Part shown: positions 1-12,168 of the stretch, in pieces
Position numbering within the stretch: position 1 is the first letter of the stretch
How the letters are laid out: each line of letters opens with the position of its first letter
Assembly (NCBI GenBank): GCA_949752795.1
Contig: CATKHW010000366.1
Location: 1 to 64,000 of the forward strand
Length of the DNA: 64,000 nt
Direction of reading: 5' to 3'
Origin: Hyperoodon ampullatus
Taxonomy: Eukaryota; Chordata; Mammalia; Artiodactyla; Ziphiidae
The notes under the pieces: generated by a model
What the model was told of the DNA's origin: nothing
What the model saw: the letters and a program-made list of their open reading frames with translations, nothing else
Database searches by the model: none
Translations under genes and position numbers: made by a program

Positions 1-1738
1 TAACTGAGTTCAAGTGTAGCCATGTTTAAAGGATCTTCATAAGTGATATCTTATGATAAGTTTCTTTTTCTGTGTGACTTATTTCACTTAGAATCATCAT
101 ACCTGAATCCACCCATTTTGCTGCTACTGGTCTTATGACATTGATTTCATGGCTGAGGGATATTCCATCGTACGTAAGTACCACAATTGTTTGAACCATT
201 TTTATATTTCCTGGGATATTTAAGGTGTACCCAAGTTGAGGTCCTTGTAAGCAGTGCAGCCCTAAATTTTGGTGTGGCTCTGTCTTATTGATTTTCAATT
301 TTCCCAAGGTATATTCCCTAGACTGGAAGTGCCCTTGGCTCTGTAGCTCTGTTCTTTACTTGTTTTAGGGAACACAATGCACTCTTCCATAGAGGCAGTT
401 GGCAATTTACATCCCGCCCATCAGCATAACAAGGCTCCCTGTTCTCCAGGGCCTGTCTTGCCTTTCTGGTTTTTACACATTTTGTGGATGTCCCTTTTGA
501 CCGGTGGGAAGTGATACTTCTTTGTAGTGCATATTTGCATTGCCCTCGTGCTTCCTTGGCCAAAAAGGGCGTATGCATTTTCTCCTGAATATATTCAGGA
601 GAAAATGCATACGCCCTTTTTGGCCAAGTGCATCATTGTCGAAATTGGGACCCTCTTCCTGTGCTTTAAAGGCGATTCCAACGTACCTCTTGAAATCTGT
701 TTCCTGCTATTCTGCCTCGCTTTCAAGTCCACCTCGTTGCCTTCCCTCAACAGATTTTTGGACGATAGTTGTCCTTTATTACTCGGCCAGTTTGTGAATT
801 GCTGTGCCCCTGAGCTCCATTTTTCAACTCGTTTTTGGTGAGCTGACCGCAAGTCCAAAATTTTGGTTCAGGACCTATACTGTTTCCCGGTGGGTGGCTG
901 AGACTTTGGTTAATTCTTCTTCCTGCTGGGAAGTCAGAGTGATATGTGCCCGTCCAAATGCCTAACAGCTACTCTCTCATTGGTTCTCCCTCTTCCCTTT
1001 CATCCTCTGCCAAATTGGAAACCTGTGCGAACCAGGAGGTTAAAGGGGCTGTCTCTCCAATTTGGGAGATTGATAGTAAAGCAGATGGAAAGTCAAACCG
1101 GAGCACCAGGAGAGGGACTATTCGTTGAGTTTTAGAAACCTTTCATATTCACAGTGTGTCCATTCTCTAGGTTTATCGTGCATGTTATAACTGTTGTAAT
1201 ATTCCCTTCAACCTGGAGAGTTGGGTCCCATGGAATGGGTGCCATGCATTATTGCTTTAAAGGGTCTGCATTTGCTCACCCAATCTCACCAATGCTCTCA
1301 GTCCCAAGTGTACATCCTTATGCCACATCCAGCTGTCGTTGTACATAGGTTCATTCCAGGGTTCATCAGAGACCCTGAAGGAATTGTAAAGAATTTCCCA
1401 GATTTTTGTTTTGTTTTTGAAATTCCTTTTTATAGTGGGTTTCAGCTGATTCTCGCTGCCATGTTTATGCAAGTCTAGACACACTTGATTCCCTTACAGA
1501 GACATATCAATACATAAGATTTAAGATTCTTACTAGTCAGATATATTCCTCTGCGGGAAATATGGGGTTTTGAATCCCTTTCACTGAGGAAGGTGTAGGT
1601 CTTGTCTATTCCATAGTTGGTTTTTGGAACGGTACCTGTGCTTATATCAAACTCTGGTTTTATGCATCCCCCCACCTCTCCTTCCCCCTTAAGCAGGCAT
1701 AAGAGTGTTTTCTAAATGTGAGACACTCTTCTCTTTCC
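1..1738 (+). repeat. Satellite unit 1
   Basis: The window opens at a unit boundary (taactgag, with G where most units have C). The inverted repeat at 555-628 is perfect and carries a variant gcat/atgc pair changed in both arms. The unit has the ATGCATTATTGC form of the diagnostic site near offset 1245 (haplotype A). It shares the ttttggtgtggc variant near offset 265 with units 2, 5 and 14. Confidence 0.93.
555..628. repeat. Perfect 74-bp palindrome, variant-compensated (unit 1)
   Basis: Each arm is 37 nt and the centre is gaata|tattc. The arms run from cttggccaaaaaggg outward-in to tctcctgaata and are exact reverse complements. Where most units have gcg/cgc about 16 nt from the centre, this unit has gca/tgc in both arms, so a change in one arm is matched in the other. 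It could form a cruciform in DNA or a long hairpin in RNA. The octamer ATTTGCAT lies at 533-540, just before the left arm. Confidence 0.95.
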
Positions 1739-2290
1739 TAACTCAGTTCAAGTGTAGCCATGTTTACAGGATCTTCATAAGTGATATCTTATGATAAGTT
1801 TCTTTTTCTGTGTGACTTATTTCACTTAGAATCATCGTACCTGAATCCACCCATTTTGCTGCTACTGGTCTTATGACATTGATTTCATGGCTGAGGGATA
1901 TTCCATCGTACGTAAGTACCACAATTTTTTGAACCATTTTTATATTTCCTGGGATATTTAAGGTGTACCCAAGTTGAGGTCCTTGTAAGCAGTGCAGCCC
2001 TAAATTTTGGTGTGGCTCTGTCTTATTGATTTTCAGTTTTCCCAAGGTATATTCCCTAGACTGGAAGTGCCCTTGACTCTGTAGCTCTGTTCTTTACTTG
2101 TTTTAGGGAACACAATGCACTCCTCCAGAGAGGCAGTTGGCAATTTACATCCCGCCCATCAGCATAACAAGGCTCCCTGTTCTCCAGGGCCTGTCTTGCC
2201 TTTCTGGTTTTTACACATTTTGTGGATGTCCCTTTTGACCGGTGGGAAGTGATACTTCTTTGTAGTGCAGATTTGCATTGCCCGCTTGAT
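1400..2290 (-). mobile_element. Antisense L1 3'-end-derived part of the satellite unit (example at units 1/2 junction)
   Basis: Read on the minus strand, this interval follows the order of a LINE-1 3' end: ORF2 C-terminal region, then 3' UTR. Colinear landmarks shared with the L1 at 43545-44530 include the words ctgagtaatatt/ctgagggatatt, gtaccaca, caatttacat and gatttgcatt, in the same order and spacing. The tail side (ttgtttttgaaattcc, then cctttcactgagg and gataagtttc) matches the L1 3' UTR pattern seen at 39283-39480. The L1 likeness stops at the palindrome. The minus-strand frame of 93 codons at 1764-2045, repeated in most units, is a relic of this region, not a gene. The same segment recurs in every unit. 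Confidence 0.8.
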
Positions 2291-3477
2291 TGCTTTGCGA
2301 AAAAGGGCGTATGCGTTTTCTCCTGAATATATTCAGGAGAAAACGCATACGCCCTTTTTGGCCAAGTGCATCATTGTCGAAGTTGTGCCCCTCTTCCTGT
2401 GATTTAAAGGCGATTCCAACGTACCTCTTGAAATCTGTTTCCTGCTATTCTGCCTCGCTTTCAAGTCCGCCTCGTTGCCTTCCCTCAACAGATTTTTGGA
2501 CGATAGTTGTCCTTTATTACTCGGCCAGTTTGTGAATTGCTGTGCCCCTGAGCTCCATTTTTCAACTCGTTTATGGTGAGCTGACCGCAAGTCCAAAATT
2601 TTGGTCCAGGACCTATACTGGTTTCCGGTGGGTGGCTGAGACTTTGGTTAATTCTTCTTCCTGCCGGGAAGTTAGTGTGATATGTGCCCGTCCAAATGCC
2701 TAACAGCTACTCTCTCATTGGTTCTCCCTCTTCCCTTTCATCCTCTGCCAAATTGGAAACCTGTGCGAACCAGGAGGTTAAAGGGGCTGTCTCTCCAAGT
2801 TGGGAGGTTGATAGTAAAGCAGATGGAAAGTCAAACCGGAGCACCAGGAGAGGGACTATTCGTTGAGTTTTAGAAACCTTTCATATTCACAGTGTGTCCG
2901 TTCTCTAGGTTTCTCGTACATGTTATAACTGTAGTAATATTCCCTTCAACCTGGAGAGTTGGGACCCATGGAATGGGTGCCATGCATTATTGCTTTAAAG
3001 GGTCTGCATTTGCTCACCCAATCTCACCAATCCTCTCAGACCCAAGTGTCCATCCTTATGCCACATCCAGCTGTCGTTGTACATAGGTTCATTCCAGGTT
3101 TCATCAGAGACCCTGAAGGAATTGTAAAGAATTTCCCAGTTTTTTTGTTTTGTTTTTGAAATTCCTTTTTATAGTGGGTTTGAGCTGATTCTCGCTGCCA
3201 TGTTTATGCCAGTCTAGACACACTTGATTCCCTTACGGAGACATATCAATACATAGGTTTTAAGATTCTTACTAGTCAGATATATTCCTCTGTGGGAAAT
3301 ATGGGGTTTTGAGTCCCTTTCACTGAGGAAGGTGTAGGTCTTGTCTATTCCATAGTTGGTTTTGGGAACGGTACCTGTGCTTATATCAAACTCTGGTTTT
3401 ATGCATCACCCCACCTCTCCTTCCCCCTTAAGCAGGCATAAGAGTGTTTTCTAAATGTGAGACACTGTTCTCTTTCC
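1739..3477 (+). repeat. Satellite unit 2
   Basis: Closest by eye to unit 1. The outer left arm of the inverted repeat is damaged (tttgcgaaaaa instead of ttggccaaaaa), leaving a perfect 60-bp core at 2300-2359. Haplotype A at the offset-1245 site. Confidence 0.93.
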
Positions 3478-5215
3478 TAACTCAGTTCAAGTGTAGCCAT
3501 GTTTACAGGATCTTCATAAGTGAGATCTTATGATAAGTTTCTTTTTCTCTGTGACTTATTTCACTTAGAATCATCGTACCTGAATCCACCCATTTTGCTG
3601 CTACTGGTCTTATGACATTGATTGCATGGCTGAGGGATATTCTGTCGTATGTAATTACCACAATTTTTTGAACCATTTTTATATTTCCTGGGATATTTAA
3701 GGCATACCCAAATTGAGGTCCTTGTAAGCAGTGCAGCCCTAAATTTTGGGGTGGCTGTGTCTTATTGATTTTCAGTTTTCCCAAGGTATATTCCCTAGAC
3801 TGGAAGTGCCCTTGGCTCTGTAGCTCTGTTCTTTACTTGTTTTAGGGAACACAATGCACTCCTCCAGAGAGGCAGTTGGCAATTTACATCCCGCACATCA
3901 GCATAACAAGTCTCCCTGTTCTCCAGGGCTTGTCTTGCCTTTCTGGTTTTTACACCTTTTGTGGATGTCCCGTTTGACCGGTGGGAAGTGATACTTCTTT
4001 GTAGTGCAGATTTGCATTGCCCGCTTGCTTGCTTGGCCAAACAGTGCGTATGCGTTTTCTCCTGAATATACTCAGGAGAAAACGCATACGCCTTTTTGGC
4101 CAAGTGCATCATTGTCTAAGTTGTGCCTCTCTTCCTGTGCTTTAAAGGCGATTAAAACGTACCTCTTGAAATTTGTTTCCTGCTATTCTGCCTCGCTTTC
4201 AAGTCCGCCTCATTGCCTACCCTCAACAGATTTTTGGACGATAGTTGTCCTTTATTACTCGACCAGTTTGTGAATTGCTGTGCCCCTGAGCTCCATTTTT
4301 CCACTCGTTTTTTGTGAGCTGACCGCAAGTCCAAAATTTTGATTCAGGACCTATACTGGTTCCCGGTGGGTCGCTGAGACTTTGGTTAATACTTCTTTCT
4401 GCCGGGAAATTACAGTGATATGTGCCCGTCCAAACGCCTAACAGCTACTCTCTCATTGGTTCTCCCTCTTCCCTTTCATCCTCTGCCAAATTGGAAAACT
4501 GTGGAAACCAGGAGGTTAAAGGGGCTGTCTCTCCAAGTTGGGTGGTTGATAGTAAAGCAGATGGACAGTCAAACCGGAGCACCAGGAGAGGGACTATTCG
4601 TTGAGTTTTAGAAACCTATCGTATTCACAGTGTGTCCGTTCTCTAGGTTTCGCGTACATGTTATAGATGTAGTAATATTCCCTTCAACCTGGAGAGTTGG
4701 GACACATGGAATGGGTGCCAGGCACTTGTGCTTTAAAGGGTCTGCATTTCCTTACCCAATCTCACCAATCCTCTCAGTCCCAAGTGTCCAGCGTTATGCC
4801 ACATCCAGCTGTCGTTGTAGATATTGTCATTCCAGGTTTCATCAGAGACCCTGAAGGAATTGTAAAGAATTTCCCAGTTTTTTTGTTTTGTTTTTGAAAT
4901 TCCTTTTTATAGTGGGTTTGAGCTGATTCTCGCTGCCATGATTATGCCAGTCTAGACACACTTGATTCCCTTATGGAGACATATCAATACGTAGGTTTTA
5001 AGATTCTTACTAGTCAGATATATTCCTCTGCGGGAAATATGGGGTTTTGAGTCCCTTTCACTGAGGAAGGTGTAGGTCTTGTCTATTCCATAGTTGGTTT
5101 TGGGAACGGTACCTGTGCTTATATCAAACTCTGGTTTTATGCATCACCCCACCTCTCCTTCCCCCTTAAGCAGGCATAAGAGTGTTTTCTAAATGTGAGA
5201 CACTCTTCTCTTTCT
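3478..5215 (+). repeat. Satellite unit 3
   Basis: The inverted repeat at 4032-4104 is imperfect: the left arm has acagtgcg, the right arm lacks one C, and the centre is tactc. It has a haplotype-B-like site (AGGCACTTGTGC) near 4721. Confidence 0.93.
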
Positions 5216-6953
5216 TAACTCAGTTCAAGTGTAGCCATGTTTACAGGATCTTCATAAGTGATATCTTATGATAAGTTTCTTTTTCTGTGTGACTTATTTC
5301 ACTTAGAATCATCGTACCTGAATCCACCCATTTTGCTGCTACTGGTCTTATGACATTGATTTCATGGCTGAGGGATATTCAATCGTATGTAAGTACCACA
5401 ATTTTTTGAACCATTTTTATATTTCCTGGGATATTTAAGTTGTACCCAAGTTGAGGTCCTTGTAAGCAGTGCAGCCCTAAATTTTGGGGTGGCTCTGTCT
5501 TATTGATTTTCAATTTTCCCAAGGTATATTCCCTAGACTGGAAGTGCCCTTGGCTCTGTAGCTTTGTTCTTTACTTGTTTTAGGGAACACAATGTACTCC
5601 TCCAGAGAGGCAGTTGGCAATTTACATCCCGCCCATCAGCATATCAAGGCTCCATGTTCTCCAGGGCCTGTCTTGCCTTTCTGGTTTTTACACGTTTTGT
5701 GGATGTTCGTTTTGACCGGTGGAAAGTGATACTTCTTTGTAGTGCAGATTTGCATTGCCCGCTTGCTCGCTTGGCCAAAAAGGGCGTATGCGTTTTCTCC
5801 TGAATATATTCAGGAGAAAACGCATACGCCCTTTTTGGCCAAGTGCATCATTGTCGAAGTTGTGCCCCTCTTCCTGTGCTTTAAAGGCGGTTCCAACGTA
5901 CCTCTTGAAATCTGTTTCCTGCTATTCTGCCTCGCTTTCAAGCCCGCCTCGTTGCCTTGCCTCAACAGATTTTTGGACGATAGTTGTCCTTTATTACTCG
6001 GCCAGTTTGTGAATTGCTGTGCCCCTGAGCTCCATTTTTCAACTCGTTTTTCGTGAGCTGACCGCAAGTCCAAAATTTTGGTTCAGGACCTATACTGGTT
6101 CCTGGAGGGTGGCTGAGACTTTGGTTAATTCTTCTTCCTGCCGGGAAATTACAGTGATATGTGCCTGTCCAAATGCCTAACAGCTACTCTCTCATTGGTT
6201 CTCCCTCTTCCCTTTCATCCTCTGCAAATTGGCAACCTGTGCGAACCAGGAGGTTAAAGGGGCTGTCTCTCCAATTTGGGAGGTTGATAGTAAAGCAGAT
6301 GGAAAGTCAACCCGGAGCACCAGGAGAGGGACTCTTCGTTGAGTTTTAGAAACCTTTCGTATTCACAGTGTGTCCGTTCTCTAGGTTTCCCGTACATGTT
6401 ATAACTGTAGTAATATTCCCTTTAACATGGAGAGTTGGGACCCATGGAATGGGTGCCATGCATTATTGCTTTAAAGGTTCTGCATTGGCTCACCCAATCT
6501 CACCAATGCTCTCAGTCCCAAGTGTCCAGCCTTATGCCACATCCAGCTCTCGTTGTACATAGGGTCATTCCAGGTTTCATCAGAGACAGTGAAGGAATTG
6601 TAAAGAATTTCCCAGTTTTTTTGTTTCGTTTTTGAAATTCCTTTTTATAGTGGGATTGAGCTGATTCTCGCTGCCATGTTTATGCCAGTCTAGACACACT
6701 TGATTCCCTTCCGGAGACATATCAATACATAGGTTTTAAAATTCTTACTAGTCAGATATATTCCTCTGTGGGAAATATGGGGTTTTGGGTCCCTTTCACT
6801 GAGGAAGGTGTAGGTCTTGTCTATTCCATAGTTGGTTTTTGGAACGGTACCTGTGCTTATATCAAACTCTGGTTTTATGCATCACCCCACCTCTCCTTAC
6901 ATCTTAAGCAGGCATAAGAGTGTTTTCTAAATGTGAGACACTGTTCTCTTTCC
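5216..6953 (+). repeat. Satellite unit 4
   Basis: It carries a perfect standard-form inverted repeat (5770-5843). Haplotype A. A one-base loss in the ctctgcaaattgg stretch near 6220 shifts the short frames seen in neighbouring units, consistent with no coding constraint. Confidence 0.93.
5770..5843. repeat. Perfect 74-bp palindrome, standard form (unit 4)
   Basis: The 37-nt arms are exact reverse complements with the majority sequence (gggcgtatgcg inside the left arm, cgcatacgccc inside the right). This is the reference form against which the compensated variants in units 1 and 10 can be read. Confidence 0.95.
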
Positions 6954-8692
6954 TAACTCAGTTCAAGTGTAACCATGTTTACAGGATCTTCATAAGTGAT
7001 ATCTTATGATAAGTTTCTTTTTCTCGGTGACTTATTTCACTTAGAATCATCGTACCTGAATCCACCCATTTTGCTCCTACTGGTCTTATGACATTGATTT
7101 CATGGCTGAGGGATATTCCATCGTACGTAAGTACCACAGTTTTTTGAACCATTTTTATATTTCCTGGGATATTTAAGGTGTACCCTAGTTGAGGTCGTTG
7201 TAAGCAGTGCAGCCCTAAATTTTGGTGTGGCTCTGTCTTATTGATTTTCAGTTTTCCCAAGGAATATTCCCTAGACTGGAAGTGCCCTTGGCTCTGTAGC
7301 TCTGTTCTTTACTTGTTTTAGGGAACACAATGCACTCCTCCAGAGAGGCAGTTGGCAATTTACATGCCGCCAATCAGCATAACAAGGCTCCCTGTTCTCC
7401 AGGACCTGTCTTGCCTTTCTGGTTTTTACACATTTTGTGGATGTCCCTTTTGACCGGTGGGAAGTGATACTTCTTTGTAGTGCAGATTTGCATTGCCCGC
7501 TTGCTTGCTTGGCCAAAAAGGGCGTATGCGTTTTCTCCTGAATATATTCAGGAGAAAACGCATACGCACTTTTTGGCCAAGTGCATCATTGTCGAAGTTG
7601 GGCCCCTCTTCCTGTGCTTTAAAGGCGATTCCAACGTACCTCTTGAAATCTGTTTCCTGCTATTCTGCCTCGCTTTCAAGTCTGCCTCGTTGCCTTCCCT
7701 CAACAGATTTTTGGACGATAGTTGTCCTTTATTACTCGGCCAGTTTGTGAATTGCTGAACCCCTGAGCTCCATTTTTCAACGCGTTTTTGGTGAGCTGAC
7801 CGCAAGTCCAAAATTTTGGTTCAGGACCTATACTGGTTCCCGGTGGGGGGCTGAGACTTTGGTTAATTCTTCTTCCTGCCGGGAAATTACAGTGATATGT
7901 GCCCGTCCAGATGCCTAACAGCTACTCTCTCATTGGTTCTCCCTCTTCCCTTTCATCCTCTGCCAAATTGGCAACCTGTGCAAACCAGGAGGTTAAAGGG
8001 GCTGGCTCTCCAAGTTGGGAGGTTGATAGTAAAGCAGATGGAAAGTCAAACTGGATCACCAGGAGAGGGACTATTCGTTGAGTTTTAGAAACCTTTCGTA
8101 TTCACAGTGTGTCCGTTCTCTAGGTTTCCCGTACATGTTATAACTGTAGTAATATTCCCTTCAACCTGGAGAGTTGGGACCCATGGAATGGGTGCCATGC
8201 ATTATTGCTTTAAAGGGTCTGCATTTGCTCACCCAATCTCACCAATCCTCTCAGTCCCAAGTGTGCAGCCTTATGCCACATCCAGCTGTCGTTGTAGATA
8301 GGGTCATTCCAGGTTTCATCAGAGACCCTGAAGGAATTGTAAAGAATTTCAAAGTTTTTTTGTTTTGTTTTTGAAATTCCTTTTTATAATGGGTTTGAGC
8401 TGATTCTCGATGCCATGTTTATGCCAGTCTAGACTCACTTGATTCCCTTACGGAGACATATCAATACATAGGTTTTAAGATTATTACTAGTCAGATTTAT
8501 TCCTCTGCGGGAAATATGGGGTTTTGAGTCCCTTTCACTGAGGAAGGTGTAGGTCTTGTCTATTCCATAGTTGGTTTTTGGAACGGTACCTGTGCTTATA
8601 TCAAACTCTGGTTTTATGCATCACCCCACCTCTCCTTCCCCCTTAAGCAGGCATAAGAGTGTTTTCTAAATGTGAGACACAGTTCTCTTTCC
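6954..8692 (+). repeat. Satellite unit 5
   Basis: Inverted repeat at 7508-7581 with a single mismatched pair (right arm cgcac instead of cgccc). Haplotype A. It has private changes gaacccc near 7757 and aagaatttcaaag near 8342. Confidence 0.93.
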
Positions 8693-10430
8693 TAACTCAG
8701 TTCAAGTGTAGCCATGTTTACAGGATCTTCATAAGTGATATCTTATGATAAGTTTCTTTTTCTGTGTGACTTATTTCACTTAGAATCATCGTACCTGAAT
8801 CCAACCATTTTGCTGCTACTGGTCTTATGACATTGATTTCATGGCTGAGGGATATTCCATCGTACGTAAGTACCACAATTTTCTGAACCATTTTTATATT
8901 TCCTGGGATATTTAAGGTGTACCCAAGTTGAGGTCCTTGTAAGGAGTGCAGCCCTAAATTTTGGGGTGGCTCTGTCTTATTGATATTCAGTATTCCCAAG
9001 GAATATTCCCTAGACTGGAAGTGCCCTTGGCTCTGTAGCTCTGTTCTTTATTTGTTTTAGGGAACACAATGCAATCCTCCAGAGAGACAGTTGGCAATTT
9101 ACATCCCGCCCATCAGCATAACAAGGCTCCCTGTTCTCCAGGGCCTGTCTTGCCTTTCTGGTTTTTACACATTTTGTGGATGTCCCTTTTGACCGGTGGG
9201 AAGTGATACTTCTTTGTAGTGCAGATTTGCATTGCCCGCTTGCTTGCTTGGCCAAAAAGGGCGTATGCGTTTTCTCCTGAATATAGTCAGGAGAAAATGC
9301 ATACGCCCTTTTTGGCCAAGTGCATCATTGTCGATGTTGTGCCCCTCTTCCTGTGCTTTAAAGGCGATTCCAACGTACCTCTTGAAATCTGTTTCCTGCT
9401 ATGCTGCCTCGCTTTCAAGTCCGCCTCGTTGCCTTCGCTCAACAGATTTTTGTACGATGGTTGTCCTTTATTACTAGGCCAGTTTGTGAATTGCTGTGCC
9501 CCTGAGCTCCATTTTTCAACTCGTTTTTCGTGAGCTGACCGCAAGTCCAAAATTTTGCTTCAGGACCTATGCTGGTTCCCGGTGGGTGGCTGAGACTTTG
9601 GTTAATTCTTCTTCCTGCCGGAAATTAAAGTGATATGTGCCCGTTCAAATGCCTAACAGCTACTCTCTCATTGGTTCTCCCTCTTCCCTTTCATACTCTG
9701 CCAAATTGGCAACCTGGTCGAACCAGGAGGTTAAAGGGGCTGTCTCTCCAAGTTGGGAGGTTGATAGTAAAGCAGATGGAAAGTAAAACTGGAGCACCAG
9801 GAGAGGGATTATTCGTTGAGTTTTAGAAACCTTTCGTATTCACAGTGTGTCAGTTCTCTAGGTTTCCCGTACATGTTATAGCTGTAGTAATATTCCCTTC
9901 AACCTGGAGAGTTTGGACCCTAGGAATGGGTGCCAGGCATTTGTGCTTTAAAGGGTCTGCATTTGCTCACCCAATCTCACCAATCGTCTCAGTCCCAAGT
10001 GTCCCTCCTCATGCCACATCCAGCTGTCATTGTAGTTAGGGTCATTCCAGGTTTTATCAGAGACCCTGAAGGAATTGTAAAGAATTTCCCAGTTTTTTTG
10101 TTTTGTTTCTGAAATTCCTTTTTATAATGGGTTTGAGATGATTCTCGCTGCCATGTTTATGCCAGTCTAGACACACTTGATTCCCTTACGGAGACATATC
10201 AATACATAGGTTTTAAGATTCTTAGTAGACAGATATATTCCTCTGTGGGAAATATGGGGTTTTGAGTCCCTTTCACTGAGGAAGGTGTAGGTCTTGTCTA
10301 TTCCATAGTTGGTTTTTGGAACGGTACCTGTGCTTATATCAAACTCTGGTTTTATGCATCACACCACCTCTCCTTCCCCCTTAAGCAGGCATAAGGGTGT
10401 TTTCTAAATTTGAGACACTGTTGTCTTTCC
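8693..10430 (+). repeat. Satellite unit 6 (array-2-like subfamily)
   Basis: Haplotype B (AGGCATTTGTGC) and the linked variants caatcgtctc, gtgtccctcct and gctgtcattgtag at 9980-10040. These are otherwise characteristic of units B3-B6 in array 2, about 41-46 kb away. Inverted repeat at 9247-9320 with two mismatched pairs. Confidence 0.93.
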
Positions 10431-12168
10431 TAACTCAGTTCAAGTGTAGCCAAGTTTACAGGATCTTCATAAGTGATATCTTATGATAAGTTTCTTTTTC
10501 TCTGTGACTTATTTCACTTAGAATCATCATACCTGAATCCACCCATTTGCTGCTACTGGTCTTATGTCATTGATTTCATGGCTGAGGGATATTCCATCGT
10601 ACGTAAGTACCACAATTTTTGGAACCATTTTTATATTTCCTGGGATATTTAAGGTGTGCCCATGTTGAGGTCCTTGTAAGCAGTGCAGCCCTAAATTTTG
10701 GGGTGGCTCTGTCTTATTGATTTTCAGTTTTCCCAAGGTATATTCCCTAGACTGGAAGTGCCCTTGGCTCTGTAGCTCTGTTGTTTACTTGTTTTCGGGA
10801 ACACAATGCACTCCTCCAGAGAGGCAGTTGGCAATTTACATCCCGACCATCAGCATAACAAGGCTCCCTGTTCTCCAGGGCCTGTCTTGCCTTTCTGGTT
10901 TTTACACATTTTGTGGATGTCCCTTTTGACCGGTGGGAAGCGATACTTCTTTGTAGTGCAGATTTGCATTGCCCGCTTGCTTGCTTGGCCAAAATGGGCG
11001 TATGCGTTTTCTCCTGAATATATTCAGGAGAAAATGCATACGCCCTTTTTGGCCAAGTGCATCATTGTCGAAGTTGTGCCCCTCTTCCTGTGCTTTAAAG
11101 GCAATTCCAACGTACCTCTTGAAATCTGTTTCCTGCTATTCTGCCTCGCTTTCAAGTCCGCCTCGTTGCCTTCCCTCTACAAATTTTTGGACGATAGTTG
11201 TCCTTTATTACTCTGCCAGTTTGTGAATTGCTGTGCCCCTGAGCTCCATTTTTCAACTCGTTTTTGGTGAGCTGACCGCAAGTCCAAACTTTTGGTTCAG
11301 GACCTATACTGGTTCCCGGTGGGTGGCTGAGACTTTGGTTAATTCTTCTTCCTGCCGGGAAATTACAGTGATATGTGCCCGTCCAAATGCCTAACAGCTA
11401 CTCTCTCATTGGTTCTCCCTCTTCCCTTTCATCCTCTGCCAAATTGGCAACCTGTGCGAACCAGGAGGTTAAAGGTGCTGTCTCTCCAAGTTGGGAGGTT
11501 GATAGTAAAGCAGACGGAAAGTCAAACCGGAGCACCAGGAGAGGGACTATTCATTGAGTTTTAGAAACCTTTCGTATTCACAGTGTGTCCGTTCTCTAGG
11601 TTTCCCGTACATGTTATAACTGTAGGAATATTCCCTTCAACCTTCAGAGTTGGTACCCATGGAATGGGTACCATGCATTATTGCTTTAAAGGGTCTGCAT
11701 TTGCTCACCCAATCTCACCAATCCTCTCAGTCCCAAGTGTGCAGCCTTATGCCACATCAAGCTGTCGTTGTAGATAGGGTCATTCCAGGTTTCATCAGAG
11801 AACCTGAAGGAATTGTAAAGAATTTCCCAGTTTTTTTGTTTTGTTTTTGAAATTCCTTTTTATAGTGGGTTTGAGCTGATTCTCGCTGCCATGTTTATGC
11901 CAGTCTAGACCCACTTGATTCCCTTATGGAGACATATCAATACATAGGTTTTAAGATTCTTACTAGTCAGATATATTCCTCTGTGGGAAATATGGGGTTT
12001 TGAGTCCCTTTCACTGAGGAAGGTGTAGGTCTTGTCTATTCCATAGTTGGTTTTTGGAACGGTACCTGTGCTTATATCAAACTCTGGTTTTATGCATCAC
12101 CCCACCTCTCCTTCTCCCTTAAGCAGGCATAAGAGTGTTTTCTAAATGTGAGACACTGTTCTCTTTCC
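10431..12168 (+). repeat. Satellite unit 7
   Basis: Inverted repeat at 10984-11057 with two mismatched pairs (aaaatggg in the left arm, atgc in the right arm). Haplotype A. A chance 154-codon plus-strand frame runs through the palindrome (10806-11270). Equivalent positions in sister units carry stops, so it is not a gene. Confidence 0.93.

Noticed and set aside
26..307. Recurrent 93-codon minus-strand frame (MGKLKINKT...) in most satellite units
   Set aside because: It is repeated once per unit, is interrupted in several units, and overlaps the antisense L1-derived region. No conserved domain or start context was seen, so it is a relic frame, not a gene.
527..841. 104-codon and 85-codon plus-strand frames crossing the palindrome in many units
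   Set aside because: They overlap in different frames, and the palindrome makes the two strands encode similar peptides. Lengths change with single-base indels, with no sign of protein-level constraint.
1110..1145. Possible CENP-B-box-like word (attcgttgagttttag)
   Set aside because: The TTCG start is followed by wrong spacing to A and no CGGG, so it does not fit the box.
10806..11270. 154-codon frame (also 58699-59163) in satellite units 7 and B8
   Set aside because: Chance extension of the unit's short frames by loss of a stop. Sister units keep stops.
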